DNA of 21,394 bases, taken from Candidatus Berkelbacteria bacterium (GTDB taxonomy: Bacteria > Patescibacteriota > UBA1384 > 2-12-FULL-50-11). The stretch lies in the NCBI GenBank assembly GCA_024654065.1, contig JANLIQ010000005.1:1-21394 (forward strand). Direction: 5' to 3'. Numbering within the stretch: the first letter of the stretch is position 1; the number at the start of each line of letters is the position of its first letter. Shown one piece after another: positions 20,804-21,394 of the stretch. The translations under genes and the position numbers were made by a program. The notes below the pieces were generated by a model, which was not told where the DNA came from, ran no database searches, and saw only the letters and a program-made list of their open reading frames with translations.

Positions 20804-21271
20804 ATGCCTAAAAAAGATATCCTAATTACCGAAGAAGGTTTAGAGAAACTGAAAGAAGAGCTTACTGAGCTCATGACGGTTCGACGTCCAGAAGTGATCA
20901 ACCGTATTAAAGGGGCAAAAGAACTCGGTGACTTATCAGAAAATGCCGAATACTCAGCCGCTAAGGAAGAGCAGTCGTTTGTTGAGGGGAGAATTCAGGA
21001 AGTTGAAGAAATAATTAAACACGCCAAAATCGTTTCTTCCGCTTCTGACTGCAACGGCAGTATCGGAATCGGCTGTGTCGTCACAGTTCTAGTTGATGGC
21101 GATGAAGATAAGTTTGAGTTGGTTGGCCCAACCGAGTCTGATCCAGCCAAAGGTAAGATCTCTGTTGATTCACCGGTTGGTAAAGCATTACTTGGCCACA
21201 AAGCTAAAGATACCGTTTCCGTTGAGACACCTGACGGCAAGATTCAGTACAAAATCGTTTCCGTCGACTAG
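20804..21271 (+). CDS. greA: Transcription elongation factor GreA
   Basis: This 155-aa cytoplasmic factor rescues backtracked RNA polymerase by stimulating transcript cleavage. The N-terminal coiled coil contains the tip motif GDLSENAEYSAAKEEQ (about 42-57), with the conserved Asp and Glu that reach the polymerase active site. The C-terminal FKBP-like domain includes VGPTESDPAKGKISVDSPVGKALLGHK (read as two halves, 109-122 and 123-135). Length and motifs are fully normal. The ATG at 20804 lacks a Shine-Dalgarno; an AT-rich stretch with TATAAA (20794-20799) lies just upstream. It is transcribed on its own, divergent from the histidine kinase. Confidence 0.97.
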   Translation: MPKKDILITEEGLEKLKEELTELMTVRRPEVINRIKGAKELGDLSENAEYSAAKEEQSFVEGRIQEVEEIIKHAKIVSSASDCNGSIGIGCVVTVLVDGDEDKFELVGPTESDPAKGKISVDSPVGKALLGHKAKDTVSVETPDGKIQYKIVSVD

Positions 21272-21315
21272 GTTGTGCCCATAAGCTAAACTATTAAATA
21301 AGTAAATTCTAGAAA

Positions 21316-21394
21316 CTATCCCGCCACTTTCTGAAATATCTCATTGGGAGTTCGGTAGTTCAAGCCCTTCCTGGGTCGGTTGTTTAAGCGCTCT
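21316..21394 (-). mobile_element. 3' end of an IS30-family transposase gene (truncated by the window edge)
   Basis: On the minus strand the last 25 codons before a TAG at 21316-21318 read ERLNNRPRKGLNYRTPNEIF, then QKVAG. The N-N-R-P-R-K-x-L-x-Y-R-T-P-x-E motif is the hallmark C-terminus of IS30-family (DDE) transposases. The element's terminal inverted repeat should lie between here and greA (21272-21315), but I cannot identify it with confidence. Whether the copy is complete cannot be seen from this window. Confidence 0.88.

Noticed and set aside
1..21394. CRISPR array, tRNA or rRNA genes
   Set aside because: No regularly spaced direct repeats and no tRNA or rRNA sequence recognised on either strand.

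Overview
The window looks like a piece of a small-genome bacterium of the Candidate Phyla Radiation (Patescibacteria). This is inferred from gene content and not proven. It has an alanyl-tRNA synthetase of about 561 residues that lacks the usual beta-barrel and C-terminal domains. It has an FtsA/PilM-like actin-fold gene followed by a membrane protein of the 'baseplate J-like' type common in these genomes. Many genes are packed with 1-4 nt overlaps, and several have no Shine-Dalgarno sequence but a -10 box almost touching the start codon. TGA is used as a normal stop (376-1104, 8834-9595, 10880-11539), so the UGA=Gly code of Gracilibacteria/Absconditabacteria does not apply.

Layout. 1-375: non-coding, dense with inverted repeats, then candidate promoters. 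376-2789: lytic transglycosylase and alaS, overlapping by 1 nt. 2782-4436 (minus): three unrecognised genes, namely a 423-aa protein built on a duplicated domain, a frameshifted ~62-aa gene and a 48-aa gene. 4504-9595: a tight plus-strand run of FtsA/PilM-like ATPase, large membrane-anchored surface protein, ruvX, mltG and a C39-like peptidase. 9596-11640: an accessory stretch with a DUF3800 gene and an AbiEii-type toxin pair, each followed by a decaying copy of the 3' end of the C39 gene. 11688-12437 (minus): an orphan Clp N-domain protein with its own terminator. 12660-16964: mreB-mreC-mreD-mrdA, the rod-shape elongasome, with overlapping genes. 17068-18249: a CdaR/PucR-type regulator. 18500-20538 (minus): a soluble PAS histidine kinase and a single-domain response regulator. 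20804-21271: greA behind a long divergent promoter region. 21316-21394 (minus): the C-terminal end of an IS30-family transposase running off the window.

How the genes fit together. Much of the window serves the cell envelope: lytic transglycosylase, MltG (glycan chain termination), MreBCD with PBP2 (lateral wall synthesis), a membrane-anchored C39-like peptidase and the large surface protein. Housekeeping genes (alaS, ruvX, greA) are interspersed. The least ordinary part is 9465-11627. Two units of about 1.0 kb, each carrying cargo, end in a copy of the C39 gene tail. All three tail copies share the same left boundary (GTCAAC), and two of them carry a long palindrome. This looks like repeated insertion or recombination at one site. 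The second item of note is the 423-aa duplicated-domain protein with its frameshifted downstream partner.
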